Assembly (NCBI GenBank): GCA_041494885.1
Contig: JBGQBO010000017.1
Span: forward strand, 1 to 64,000
Source of the DNA: JAIQFV01 sp041494885
GTDB lineage: Bacteria; Acidobacteriota; Terriglobia; JAIQFV01
Length of the DNA stretch: 64,000 bases
Direction of reading: 5' to 3'
The position numbers were made by a program, and so were the translations under genes. The notes beneath the pieces were generated by a model, which worked only from the letters and a program-made list of their open reading frames with translations, was not told the DNA's origin and did no database searches. Shown piece after piece: positions 1 through 8,768 of the stretch; position 1 is the stretch's first letter; each line of letters starts with the position of its first letter.

Positions 1-60
1 ACTTCCCGTTGATTTAGGGGATGAAATTCCAACCCACTTTGTTTACAATCTGTCTTCATT

Positions 61-129
61 AGGCTGTCTCCTGTTCGTGGCACATCTTTTTCTCGCAAAA
101 AAACTTATGCCACAAGAGACAGCCTTTTT
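61..129 (+). terminator. Intrinsic terminator of a gene upstream of the window
   Basis: Arms AGGCTGTCTC (61-70) and GAGACAGCCT (116-125) pair, an inner pair GTGGCA/TGCCAC (77-82, 108-113) extends the stem, and a run of five T follows on the plus strand. It therefore best serves a plus-strand gene lying before the window. The rest of 1-352 holds no gene I can support; only short unconvincing open frames occur before the end of gcvPB. Confidence 0.6.
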
Positions 130-352
130 CAATTCCTTCGTAAGAAATCCGGGCTAGGATTTCGCTTGGCCGGTCACCGCCCGATGGCGCCAGGGCTCAC
201 GTTTCCAATCGCCAGCATCCTTGCAGAAAGAGCATTGGTTCGTGGATCTGCCTTACCAGGCAGATTTGGGGAGGTCTTGTCAAAAGGAGACCTTTACAGG
301 CGAGGTCTCCGGCAGGACGAGTGTCTCTTAGCCGACCTGAATGGTGGAATCT

Positions 353-1867
353 CTATGGCTTTTTGGGCTTCCACCGGAGCACAGGATTTCGAGCTGCCAT
401 CACCTCATCGAGTCTGCCGACTCGAGTGTTGTGAGGAGCCTTCTTCACAAGATCCGGATCACTGGCGCACTCCTCGGCGATGGATTTCATCGCCTGGATA
501 AAGAGGTCCAGTTCCCCGAGGGATTCGCTCTCTGTCGGCTCGATCATCAGGGCGCCGTGGACAATCAGCGGAAAGTACACGGTCGGAGGATGGAAACCGT
601 AATCCATCAGCCTCTTGGCGATATCCATGGTCGTTACGCCATACTTGTTCTGAAGCTTGTCAGAGAACACCACCTCATGGAGGGAGGGTTGATCGAAGGG
701 GAGATCATAGATGCCCTTCAATTGGGATCGAATATAGTTAGCATTGAGGACTGCGTCTTCCGAGGTTTTTTTGAGTCCATCGGGCCCGTTGGTCAGGATG
801 TAAGCCAGTGCTCGTACCAGCATTCCGAAATTGCCGTAGAACGACCTGACACGTCCTACGGATTGAGGACGTTTGAAATCATAAGAGTATTTTCCATCCC
901 CCTCTTTGATGATCAACGGGTAGGGAAGAAAGGGTTCGAGGTGTGATTTGGCTGCCACGGGTCCGGCTCCCGGCCCGCCTCCCCCGTGCGGGGTTGAGAA
1001 AGTCTTATGCAGATTGAGATGCATCACGTCAACGCCAGAATCGCCAGGGCGGGTCACACCAAGAAGCGCGTTCATGTTGGCGCCGTCCATGTAGACAAGT
1101 CCCCCTTTTGAATGGAGGATGTCGACAATGGCCAGCAGGTCGCTCTCGTAAACGCCCAGGGTGTTGGGGTTCGTCAGCATCAGAGCAGCCACGTCTTCGG
1201 TCACGGCGTTGCGCAAAGCGGCGATATCGACGCAACCCCGCTCCCCAGACTTGATGTTCTCGACCTGATAGCCTGCAATCGCGGCGCTGGAGGGGTTGGT
1301 GCCGTGGGCGGAATCGGGGATCAGGATTTTCTTGCGCGCATTTCCCTGGGAGTGGAGATAGGCGCGGATCATCAGGATACCGGTCAGTTCACCCTGCGCT
1401 CCTGCCGCCGGCTGCAGGCTTACCGCATCCATGCCTGTGACTTCCTTAAGGCATTCTTCCAGCATGTACTGAATCTTCAGGTTGCCCTGGCACAGCTCCT
1501 CAGGCAAATAAGGATGGGATTGGGCAAAGCCCTCATATCGAGCCACATACTCATTAATTTTAGGATTGTACTTCATGGTGCAGGATCCGAGGGGATACAT
1601 GCCCAGGTCGATTGCGTAATTCCATGTGGAAAGACGCGTGAAATGACGCACCACATCCACTTCACTGACTTCCGGAAAATCTTCAATGGCTTTCCGCAAT
1701 GATCCAGGATCAAATACTGCGTCCGGCGCCACTTCGGGAACCTCACACGGAGGCAAGGCGACTCCTCGTTTGCCCGGCATGCTCTTTTCGAAGATCACTC
1801 CTTCATTCTGACTTACATGCGTTGTTGCTTTGCGGATTTTTTCGTTGCTCATAAGCGGGGGTGTCAT
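353..1867 (-). CDS. gcvPB: Glycine dehydrogenase (decarboxylating) subunit 2
   Basis: Carries the PLP half of the two-subunit P-protein of the glycine cleavage system, which decarboxylates glycine and passes the aminomethyl group to lipoyl-GcvH in the cytoplasm. The 504-residue product has the PLP-lysine motif HLNLHKTFSTPHGGGG, with the lysine at about residue 288, and DSAHGTNPSSAA near 185-195. The ATG overlaps the TGA of gcvPA by 4 bp (ATGA), so the subunits are translationally coupled. It is the last gene of gcvT-gcvH-gcvPA-gcvPB. The split P-protein is the arrangement of many Firmicutes, archaea, Thermotoga and Acidobacteria, whereas Proteobacteria usually have one fused GcvP. Confidence 0.96.
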   Translation of the reverse strand: MTPPLMSNEKIRKATTHVSQNEGVIFEKSMPGKRGVALPPCEVPEVAPDAVFDPGSLRKAIEDFPEVSEVDVVRHFTRLSTWNYAIDLGMYPLGSCTMKYNPKINEYVARYEGFAQSHPYLPEELCQGNLKIQYMLEECLKEVTGMDAVSLQPAAGAQGELTGILMIRAYLHSQGNARKKILIPDSAHGTNPSSAAIAGYQVENIKSGERGCVDIAALRNAVTEDVAALMLTNPNTLGVYESDLLAIVDILHSKGGLVYMDGANMNALLGVTRPGDSGVDVMHLNLHKTFSTPHGGGGPGAGPVAAKSHLEPFLPYPLIIKEGDGKYSYDFKRPQSVGRVRSFYGNFGMLVRALAYILTNGPDGLKKTSEDAVLNANYIRSQLKGIYDLPFDQPSLHEVVFSDKLQNKYGVTTMDIAKRLMDYGFHPPTVYFPLIVHGALMIEPTESESLGELDLFIQAMKSIAEECASDPDLVKKAPHNTRVGRLDEVMAARNPVLRWKPKKP

Positions 1868-3219
1868 CCGTTTTGATAGAGGTCCACGAGGGCGTCAATC
1901 GAGGCCTTGGGGGTCTTTTCAGTGACACACATCAGTTCGGCATTCTTGAGTCTCGGATAGAACCGCTTCAATGAGAATCCCCCGACCAGTTGATGCTTCC
2001 ACAATTTCCTGTCTGAGAACTTCCGCCGATCCTTGGGGCGGATCACAAACTCATTAAACCGGGGACTCTCAAAGAGTACCTCCACCGTCTCAACGGTCTT
2101 GAATCGGCCGATGGCGTAATGGGCCTTGGAGACATTCTGGATCGCCACTTCCCGGAGGCCCTGCTTGCCCAGGAGAGAGAGGTAAATCGTGCACATCAAG
2201 GCGCACAGCGCCTGGTTGGTGCAAATGTTGGATGTGGCTTTCTCACGGCGGATATGCTGTTCCCGCGTGGCCAGGGTCAACACATAACCACGCCGCCCGC
2301 CGGTGTCCACCGTTTGGCCCACCAGCCGACCTGGCATCTGGCGGACGTATTTGTCCCGAGTGGCGATGAATCCCAGGACGGGCCCTCCGTAACTGATCGG
2401 GATGCCCAGCGATTGACCTTCGCCGGCCACAATGTCCGCGACCGGCTGACCCTCCTCCGTGGTTTGACCTGGAGGGCGCAGCAGACCGAGGGAGAGAGAC
2501 TCTGCGACCGTGACGATCAGGAGGGCGCCCTTTTCATGGGCTAACTGGGCAAGCTCATTGAGTGGCTCGACGTTCCCGAAAAAGTTGGGGGATTGGACAA
2601 TCACGGCAGCGATCTTATCGGACAGTTTTTTCTTCAGATCATCCAGATCGACCTGTCCGTTTTCGGCAAAAGCCAAGGTCCGCACCTTGGTATTCAGGTG
2701 CTTGGTGTAGGTGAGCAGCACTTGGCGATATTCCGGGTGCACTGTCTCGGCGACGAGAAAATCGTTGCGTCCGGTAATTCGCTGGGCCATGAGGGCGCTT
2801 TCGGTCATGGCTGTCGCTCCATCGTACATGGAGGCATTCGCCACGTCCATGCCGGTCAACTGGCACATTAAGGACTGGAATTCAAAGATAGCCTGAAGGG
2901 TTCCCTGGCTGACTTCGGGTTGATACGGGGTGTAGGCAGAATAAAACTCAGTTCGGGAAATGAGATGATCGACCACGACCGGGATAAAGTGGTGGTACAT
3001 GCCCGCCCCGAGAAATGACACCCATCCCGTGGCATTCTCAGCGGCGCAGGATTTAAAGAACTCCAGCAGGGCAGGTTCGGAGAGAGCGGCTGGAAGATTG
3101 AGCGAGCGTTTAAGGCGGATGGCAGCAGGGAGGTGAGAGAACAATTGATCAGCCGCCTCCAAACCCATGGTTTGGAGCATGTGCTGTCGCTCGGCGTCAG
3201 ATTTGGGAAGGTAGCGCAT
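1864..3219 (-). CDS. gcvPA: Glycine dehydrogenase (decarboxylating) subunit 1
   Basis: N-terminal half of the split glycine decarboxylase; it forms the P-protein with GcvPB. The 451-residue length is normal. Typical family stretches are visible: a start reading MRYLPKSDAERQHML, FLGAGMYHHFIP near 70, TPYQPEVSQGTLQ near 97 and GEGQSLGIPISYGGP near 270. There is no PLP lysine here, as expected for subunit 1. Its start codon shares one base with the gcvH stop (TAATG) and its own stop overlaps gcvPB, so three reading frames are packed without gaps. Confidence 0.96.
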   Translation of the reverse strand: MRYLPKSDAERQHMLQTMGLEAADQLFSHLPAAIRLKRSLNLPAALSEPALLEFFKSCAAENATGWVSFLGAGMYHHFIPVVVDHLISRTEFYSAYTPYQPEVSQGTLQAIFEFQSLMCQLTGMDVANASMYDGATAMTESALMAQRITGRNDFLVAETVHPEYRQVLLTYTKHLNTKVRTLAFAENGQVDLDDLKKKLSDKIAAVIVQSPNFFGNVEPLNELAQLAHEKGALLIVTVAESLSLGLLRPPGQTTEEGQPVADIVAGEGQSLGIPISYGGPVLGFIATRDKYVRQMPGRLVGQTVDTGGRRGYVLTLATREQHIRREKATSNICTNQALCALMCTIYLSLLGKQGLREVAIQNVSKAHYAIGRFKTVETVEVLFESPRFNEFVIRPKDRRKFSDRKLWKHQLVGGFSLKRFYPRLKNAELMCVTEKTPKASIDALVDLYQNG

Positions 3220-3614
3220 TATTCGGCGGCCTCTTCCCGGACGTACTCATCGTATTCTTCCGCAGACATGAGCTCTTCCAGATCCGGGGGATTTTGAATC
3301 TTGATCTCAATTAGCCAAGCTTCCCCGTGCGGATCACTGTTAAGGACCTCGGGAGAATTCACCACCGCCTCGTTGATTTCCGTCACATCACCGGCCACCG
3401 GGCAATAGATCTCGGAGACGGCCTTGACGGACTCGACTGTGCCGAACGATTCATTGGTATCAAAGTGATCGCCGACCTTGGGCAGTTCAACGAACACAAT
3501 GTCGCCCAGTTGCTTTTGCGCGTAGTGGGTAATCCCGACGGTCCCCGTCTTCCCGTTCACCCGGATCCACTCATGCTCCTTCGTGTATAAACAGTCTTCT
3601 GGGTACTTGCTCAT
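3219..3614 (-). CDS. gcvH: Glycine cleavage system H protein
   Basis: Lipoyl carrier that shuttles the aminomethyl group between the P- and T-proteins. The 131-residue protein has the hallmark ESVKAVSEIYCP, whose lysine (residue 64) is the lipoylation site, and an N-terminal TKEHEWIRV. A good Shine-Dalgarno, GAGGG, lies just before the ATG. It is separated from gcvT by 156 bp and runs directly into gcvPA. It is a useful in-window reference for the divergent GcvH-like protein at 25685-26416, which lacks this lysine. Confidence 0.97.
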   Translation of the reverse strand: MSKYPEDCLYTKEHEWIRVNGKTGTVGITHYAQKQLGDIVFVELPKVGDHFDTNESFGTVESVKAVSEIYCPVAGDVTEINEAVVNSPEVLNSDPHGEAWLIEIKIQNPPDLEELMSAEEYDEYVREEAAE

Positions 3615-3770
3615 AATCCCTCGGCCATTCTTAGTGTTTTCTCTTCTTGAGATGACCCAACATTACCGCTGGCGATTGGTTTGAGTTGGGTTGATTCGAG
3701 GCTTTTCGACTTAGGTGTTGAATGAATGCAATCGACTCTGACTGGAACTGAAAGAACCGTGAGGTCCAAG

Positions 3771-4883
3771 CTACTTGGGCCGTTTATAAAAGGGTGTGGC
3801 GACGATTCGTGCAGCCACCTGGCGATTTCGGATTTGGATTCGGATCTCCGTCCCGATTCCTGAGCGGTCGACCGGCACGTAAGCCAAGCCGATGTTCTTT
3901 TTCAGGAACGGTGCGGGTGATCCACTGGTGACATGGCCCACCGTCTGGTCTTGAATCAGTACCGGGTAGTGTTCCCGCGCAATCCCCGGTTCCAACATTT
4001 CCAATCCCACCAGAATACGCTTGACTCCCTCCTGTTTTTGCCGGAGGAGGATCTCGCTGCCGTTAAATTTGCCCTTCTGGAGTTTGCAAATCCAGCCCAG
4101 ATCGGCTTCCAACACAGTGGTCGTATCATCAATTTCGTGGCCGTACAGGGCCATTTTGGCTTCCAACCGCAAGGTGTTGCGCGCGCCGAGGCCCGCGGGA
4201 GCAATCCCTTCTTTCGCCCCCACTTCCATGATGCGGTTCCACAAACGTTCCGATTCCCCCGGGGGAAAATAGATTTCAAATCCATCCTCACCCGTATAGC
4301 CAGTCCGGGCGATCAAGGACTCCACTCCCTCGACCTTGCCAAAGGTGAACCAGTAATACTTGATAGCGCTCAGGTCAGTGGCAGTCAGCTCTTGTAAAAT
4401 GGATGTGGCCCTTGGTCCCTGGATCGCGAGTTGGGTGTAGTCGGGACTCAAGTTCCGGACTTCCGCGTCGAAGCGGTTGTTCTGCACAATCCAGGCAAAA
4501 TCCTTATCGGAATTCGAAGCATTGACACAGAGGAAGTAATGATCGGGCTGAATGCGGTGGACGAGGACATCATCGACAAAAGTGCCTTCATAGGTTGTCA
4601 GCCCGGAGTACTGGATCTGCCCGTCGGCAAGCTTGGAGGCGTCGTTCGACGTGACCTGTTGTACCAGGGCGAGGGCCTCTTTGCCCCGGATGTCGATCTC
4701 CCCCATGTGCGAGACATCGAATAATCCGGCAGCGGTACGGACTTTCAGATGTTCATTCACGATGCCAGAATACTCGACCGGCATTTCCCATCCCCCAAAG
4801 TCGACCATTTTGGCTTTGAGGGCATGATGAACTTTATTGAGGGCGGTTTTTTTGAGGCTCTGAGCTTCAGCGGTAGTGGCCAC
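3771..4883 (-). CDS. gcvT: Aminomethyltransferase (glycine cleavage T protein)
   Basis: Transfers the methylene group from aminomethyl-GcvH to tetrahydrofolate with release of ammonia. The 370-residue product shows LFDVSHMGEIDIRG near 56, FVDDVLVHR near 103, GYTGEDGFEIYFP near 196 and GLGARNTLRLEA near 232, all typical of GcvT. I place the start at a GTG (4883) preceded by AGGAAGG at good spacing. It is the first gene of the gcv operon; the promoter lies at 4916-4944. I see no glycine riboswitch in the short upstream region. Confidence 0.96.
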   Translation of the reverse strand: MATTAEAQSLKKTALNKVHHALKAKMVDFGGWEMPVEYSGIVNEHLKVRTAAGLFDVSHMGEIDIRGKEALALVQQVTSNDASKLADGQIQYSGLTTYEGTFVDDVLVHRIQPDHYFLCVNASNSDKDFAWIVQNNRFDAEVRNLSPDYTQLAIQGPRATSILQELTATDLSAIKYYWFTFGKVEGVESLIARTGYTGEDGFEIYFPPGESERLWNRIMEVGAKEGIAPAGLGARNTLRLEAKMALYGHEIDDTTTVLEADLGWICKLQKGKFNGSEILLRQKQEGVKRILVGLEMLEPGIAREHYPVLIQDQTVGHVTSGSPAPFLKKNIGLAYVPVDRSGIGTEIRIQIRNRQVAARIVATPFYKRPK

Positions 4884-4915
4884 GGTTGCCTTCCTGCGCA
4901 GAATTCAGCAGCGGA

Positions 4916-4944
4916 AACCTAGCATAGCGAGAGGGGGGTGTCAA
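4916..4944 (-). promoter_or_regulatory. Sigma70-like promoter of the gcv operon
   Basis: Reading the minus strand, a perfect -35 TTGACA (4944-4939) is followed after exactly 17 bp by TAGGTT (4921-4916) as a weak -10. Transcription would start near 4909, about 26 nt before the gcvT GTG. The assignment rests on sequence match and position only. Confidence 0.55.
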
Positions 4945-5007
4945 GCTGGAAGCAGGCACCACTTTGAGGAAAATTCTCGGGGTGGGGGGCCTCAGAATTT
5001 GCAGCCT

Positions 5008-5832
5008 TTACTCCTTTTCAAGGGCCGCCAGAACTGCTTTAAGGATACCGATGATCTCTGTCCGGTCCACTTGCCCGCGTCGGAAGCGAAGATCCAGTTG
5101 AAACTCCTTGGTGGGAGGGACGAAGTGGAACGTAAAGCTCTTCGGCCGTTTCGGTGAATCCGGTTTCCGCTCCTCGCGTGAGGCGGCGCGAGTTAATTCG
5201 TGACGCATCATGCGCCGAACCGTCGAGACCATCTTCTCATGAGAAGGTTGGCGGACGATTTCGAGAAGCATGGTCTTGGCCTGAATGCCGGCCTCCCGGC
5301 AGACCTTCTTTACGTCATCCGGAAGGGAATTGATCGAAAGAGTTTCCGTGACGGAAGACCGCGACTTCCCGATCTTCTTGGCGATGTCGTTATGGGTGTA
5401 CCCGAACCGGTCCGAGAGGGACTTGAATCCTTCGGCTTCTTCAAAGGCCGTCAAATCTTTTCTTTGGAGATTCTCGATAAGTGCGATTTCGGCCACCTCG
5501 GAATCGGTGGCGTCTTTCTCGATACAGGGGATCTCCTTCAAGCCGGCGCGCGCGCTGGCGGCATGCCTCCGCTCACCCGAAATGATCATGAATTTCTGGG
5601 ATTTAGCCTCGAAGCGAACCAGGATAGGCTCCAGGACCCCTTTTTCCCTGATGGAGGCGGCCAGGTCGTCAAGGTCACCCAGATGTTGGCGCGGCTGATT
5701 CGGGTTCGGTTCAATGCGATCGATGGCGATCATGCGGCCCAGCGGCGCGCCCGTTTTGGCGGTCAAGGCGTCCACATAATGGGCGTCATGCCGCATGTGA
5801 ATGACCGTGGGCAGTCCGACACGTTTAGGCAC
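5008..5832 (-). CDS. parB: ParB-family chromosome partitioning protein
   Basis: CTPase and centromere-binding protein that works with ParA in chromosome segregation. Seen: IDRIEPNPNQPRQHLGDLDD near the N-terminus, the ISGERRHAASARAGL motif (family GERRxRA), LIENLQRKDLTAFEEAEG, and a helix-turn-helix around DIAKKIGKSRSSVTETL. I start at GTG 5832 because GGAGGTG sits 7 nt upstream and the start overlaps the parA stop by 8 bp; the frame stays open for 36 more codons upstream, but these have no family similarity. The resulting 274 residues fit the family. Confidence 0.92.
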   Translation of the reverse strand: MPKRVGLPTVIHMRHDAHYVDALTAKTGAPLGRMIAIDRIEPNPNQPRQHLGDLDDLAASIREKGVLEPILVRFEAKSQKFMIISGERRHAASARAGLKEIPCIEKDATDSEVAEIALIENLQRKDLTAFEEAEGFKSLSDRFGYTHNDIAKKIGKSRSSVTETLSINSLPDDVKKVCREAGIQAKTMLLEIVRQPSHEKMVSTVRRMMRHELTRAASREERKPDSPKRPKSFTFHFVPPTKEFQLDLRFRRGQVDRTEIIGILKAVLAALEKE

Positions 5833-6580
5833 GGTGCAACACCTCCTCTGAGAGTTTAAAATACTCAGCGGCCCCCGAAGAGTCCGGGGCAAAGGTAAAA
5901 ATGGATTCACGATACGCCGGGCTTTCCTCCAAGCGAACACTCTTAGAGATCATGGTCTTGAATACGTTGTTCGAAAAGACCTTCCGGATTTGCGAGGTGA
6001 TGTCTTTTGAAAGCCGGGTTCGTTTGTCCACCAGGGTAATGAGCACCCCCAGGATTTTCAAGTCCGGATTGGCACGAGCCTTCACCTTCTCGAATGTTTC
6101 CAGCAGATCGTCGGTCCCCTCGAGGGCAAAGTAGGAGGCCTGGATAGGCACCAGCAGGTGGGTGGAAGCCACCATGGCATTGACCGTCGCAATGCCGAGC
6201 GCCGGCGGCGTGTCAATGAGGATTACGTCGTAATCCGAGCGCACCGGCCCCAAGGCGTCCTTCAAGCGGAAGGGAGCATCCAGCTCCCCGATCAGCTGAC
6301 TCTCCAGCTTGGCCAGTGAGATGCGGGCCGGTGCGAGATCGAGATGCCGCACCGCCGTATGCTGGATGATGTCCTTCATTTTGACCTGGGAGTCCGCCAG
6401 CACGTCATAGGTGGAGTAGAGTAATTGGTGGATATCACAAAAGACGATCGACGAATTGGACTGGGGATCGATATCGACAAGGAGGGTGCGTTTTCCTTTG
6501 CGGGCAAGCGCTGAAGCCAGGTTGATTGCAGTCGTGGTCTTACCGACGCCCCCCTTTTGATTGGCGATGGTGATGATCAC
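5825..6580 (-). CDS. parA: ParA-family ATPase (chromosome partitioning)
   Basis: Deviant-Walker ATPase of the ParA/Soj family. From the chosen GTG the protein begins VIITIANQKGGVGKTT, so the signature lysine and the P-loop lie at residues 9-16, the usual position. VDIDPQSNSS and LIDTPPALGIATVNA follow. The GTG at 6580 has GGAG six bases upstream; the longer frame to 6685 adds 35 residues without family resemblance. Product 251 residues. It overlaps parB and the two form one transcription unit, separate in strand from the tol genes. Confidence 0.92.
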   Translation of the reverse strand: MIITIANQKGGVGKTTTAINLASALARKGKRTLLVDIDPQSNSSIVFCDIHQLLYSTYDVLADSQVKMKDIIQHTAVRHLDLAPARISLAKLESQLIGELDAPFRLKDALGPVRSDYDVILIDTPPALGIATVNAMVASTHLLVPIQASYFALEGTDDLLETFEKVKARANPDLKILGVLITLVDKRTRLSKDITSQIRKVFSNNVFKTMISKSVRLEESPAYRESIFTFAPDSSGAAEYFKLSEEVLHRA

Positions 6581-6745
6581 GGGAAGCTCCGCGATGACGG
6601 ATATCGGGATGGCTGCATGAATCCTTCGGCTAACTGGCGCAGGTTCCGCCCCTCGAACGGGCAGGAACCAACTGCGCACCCTCATTGTAATCTGGATTTT
6701 GCTGGGAGCAACACTTATTTTAGGGGGGGGTGAGGCTGGCGACCA

Positions 6746-7231
6746 CTACATCTTGTATTTTCCGAGGTCCTCCTCGCTCAGGTTCTCCAGCCATCTCCGC
6801 AAGTTTTCATCCTTAAATTTGTCCGAGGTGAGCATCGCCGCTTTGGAAGTTTTCAGGACATCCTCGTCGACGAAGATTGGGGAATCCATGCGCAGGGCCA
6901 GCGCCAGGGCATCACTGGGACGCGAGTCAATTGAAACGAGACGCCCATCAATGTTCAACCACACGATGGCATAAAAGGTGTCATCCTTCAGTTCACTCAC
7001 CACGACGCGCTGAAGCGAGGCGCGAAGGCCGACAAGAATGTTTTTGATGAGGTCGTGGGTCATGGGGCGGGGGGTCTGGACTTTTTCGATTTCAATGGCA
7101 ATGGCATTGGCTTCAAAACTGCCCACCCAGATGGGAAGGATGGAGGCGCCATCGGCCTCCTTCAGAACGACGATGGGCATATTGGTCACGGGATCCAGCA
7201 TCAATCCGCGAATCTTCATTTCAATTTCCAT
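6746..7231 (-). CDS. DUF151 / bifunctional nuclease-family protein
   Basis: 161 residues matching the DUF151 (BFN) family: GLMLDPVTNMPIVVLKEADG, LPIWVGSFEANAIAIEIE, RPMTHDLIKNIL and SIDSRPSDALALALR. Characterised plant and Thermotoga relatives are linked to nuclease activity, but the bacterial role is poorly defined. The ATG at 7231 has GGAGG five bases upstream and overlaps the end of miaB by 11 bp, so it is probably co-translated with miaB. The frame could be extended to 7396 but the extra part is not conserved. Confidence 0.88.
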   Translation of the reverse strand: MEIEMKIRGLMLDPVTNMPIVVLKEADGASILPIWVGSFEANAIAIEIEKVQTPRPMTHDLIKNILVGLRASLQRVVVSELKDDTFYAIVWLNIDGRLVSIDSRPSDALALALRMDSPIFVDEDVLKTSKAAMLTSDKFKDENLRRWLENLSEEDLGKYKM

Positions 7232-8612
7232 GATGTCCTCCACAATCCGCGCCCCCTGATTCTGATTTGATCTCCTGACCCGGAGAAGTGCTGCCCAGGA
7301 AGATGGGATCGACCCATTGGCCCACCAGGCTATTGGCCCCCGATTTCGTGATCCGGACTTCCGCGTAATGGCCCAACAGGGTCCGGGGCCCTTCAAAATT
7401 CACCACGTAGTTGGTACTGGTCCGGCCTGCCAGCGTGTGCAGGTCCTTCACGCTGAATCCATCGACCAGCACTTCAACATTTCTTCCGATCATGGTGCTT
7501 GCCTTCTCCAACTGAATCTCACGCTGGTGATTCTGAAGGCGAGCAAGGCGGCGCGATTTTTCTGTGGGTGAAATGTCATCGATCATCGTCAGCGCTTCCG
7601 TATTCGGTCGGGGGGAATAGATGAAGGAATAAACCTGCTGGTAGCCCACCATCTCAAGCAGGGAGAGGGTCTCTTCAAATTCCCCCTCGGTTTCCCCCGG
7701 AAAACCGACAATGATGTCGGTGGAGAGGGCAATCCCCCGGGGGGAGCGTTTAATGAACTCAACTTTGCGTAGGTATTCCTCGCGAGTGTATTCCCGCCGC
7801 ATGCGGTTCAGCACCGGCGTCGAGCCGGACTGAACCGGAAGATGCACGGCGTTGCAGAGCGCGGGGTGCGCGTCGATGGCTTCCACGATTTCCTGGACAA
7901 AGTTCTGGGGATTCGAAGTGGCAAACCGGACGCGGCGGATCCCTTCAACGTCCGCTACCGCGCCTAGCAGATCGGCGAAGGTTCGCCGCCCCAGGGGGTC
8001 CCGGTACGAGTTGACATTTTGACCGAGCAACTGGATTTCCGTATATCCTTCCCCCACCAGCCGCTTGACTTCTTCGATGACCTGATCGCTGGAGCGGCTT
8101 CGCTCCGGCCCGCGGGTGTACGGAACCACACAGAAGGAGCACCGGTTGTTGCAGCCTTCGATCACCGTGAGGTAGGCACGGTATGGACTCACGCGATGCG
8201 TGACTTCGGTTTCAAAGCAATGCTCGTCGTCCTGGTCGATATCTATGAGGCGATCCCGGCCCGATTCGAGTTCGCGCATCAGGTGGGGGATGTTGTTATA
8301 GCTGGCCGAGCCCACCACGAGATTGACATTGGGGGCGCGCCGGAAAAACCGGGCGCCTTCCTGTTGCGCAACGCATCCCAGCACTCCCACCTTTTTCTCA
8401 GGAAATGATTTTTTCAAAGCCCCCAGCCTTGAAAAAACCTTTTCCGAGGCCTTCTCACGAATGCTGCAAGTGTTAACCAACACAATCCCGGCCTCTTCGA
8501 TGGTATGAGTCGCCTCGTATCCCATCCCAATCAACGTCCCCGCCACTTTTTCAGAGTCGTGGACGTTCATGGCGCATCCGAAAGTCTCAATGTAGAACTT
8601 CCTTTTTTCCAT
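7221..8612 (-). CDS. miaB: tRNA-2-methylthio-N6-dimethylallyladenosine synthase
   Basis: Radical SAM methylthiotransferase that modifies A37 of tRNAs reading UNN codons. Three N-terminal cysteines for the auxiliary cluster are seen (TFGCAMN, LVNTCSIREKA, GVLGCVAQQEG), then the radical SAM motif GCNNRCSFCVVPYTRG, followed by a C-terminal TRAM region. 463 residues from ATG 8612; the family's usual length is 430-470. No strong Shine-Dalgarno precedes this ATG, but upstream codons do not resemble MiaB. Convergent or overlapping neighbours: DUF151 downstream, recN upstream on the same strand. Confidence 0.95.
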   Translation of the reverse strand: MEKRKFYIETFGCAMNVHDSEKVAGTLIGMGYEATHTIEEAGIVLVNTCSIREKASEKVFSRLGALKKSFPEKKVGVLGCVAQQEGARFFRRAPNVNLVVGSASYNNIPHLMRELESGRDRLIDIDQDDEHCFETEVTHRVSPYRAYLTVIEGCNNRCSFCVVPYTRGPERSRSSDQVIEEVKRLVGEGYTEIQLLGQNVNSYRDPLGRRTFADLLGAVADVEGIRRVRFATSNPQNFVQEIVEAIDAHPALCNAVHLPVQSGSTPVLNRMRREYTREEYLRKVEFIKRSPRGIALSTDIIVGFPGETEGEFEETLSLLEMVGYQQVYSFIYSPRPNTEALTMIDDISPTEKSRRLARLQNHQREIQLEKASTMIGRNVEVLVDGFSVKDLHTLAGRTSTNYVVNFEGPRTLLGHYAEVRITKSGANSLVGQWVDPIFLGSTSPGQEIKSESGGADCGGHHGN

Positions 8613-8768
8613 AATAATAATGCCCGATCCAACCGAGAGAAAAAAAGCCCGCCGTTCCCTGTGAGGATTCCCGGCAAGCCCCCTTTCGCTGCGCAATTAG
8701 AAGGATGGATCACGTCGCCTCTTGGAGTGATCCCCCGTCATGCGCTGAGCCCTCCGGCATCAGAGCAC

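Noticed and set aside
61..129. Inverted repeats AGGCTGTCTC/GAGACAGCCT as ends of an insertion sequence
   Set aside because: Only about 45 bp lie between the arms and a T-run follows directly, so a transcription terminator explains it better.
4884..5007. Glycine riboswitch upstream of gcvT
   Set aside because: The gap is short, the promoter starts transcription about 26 nt before the GTG, and no tandem glycine aptamer sequence is visible.
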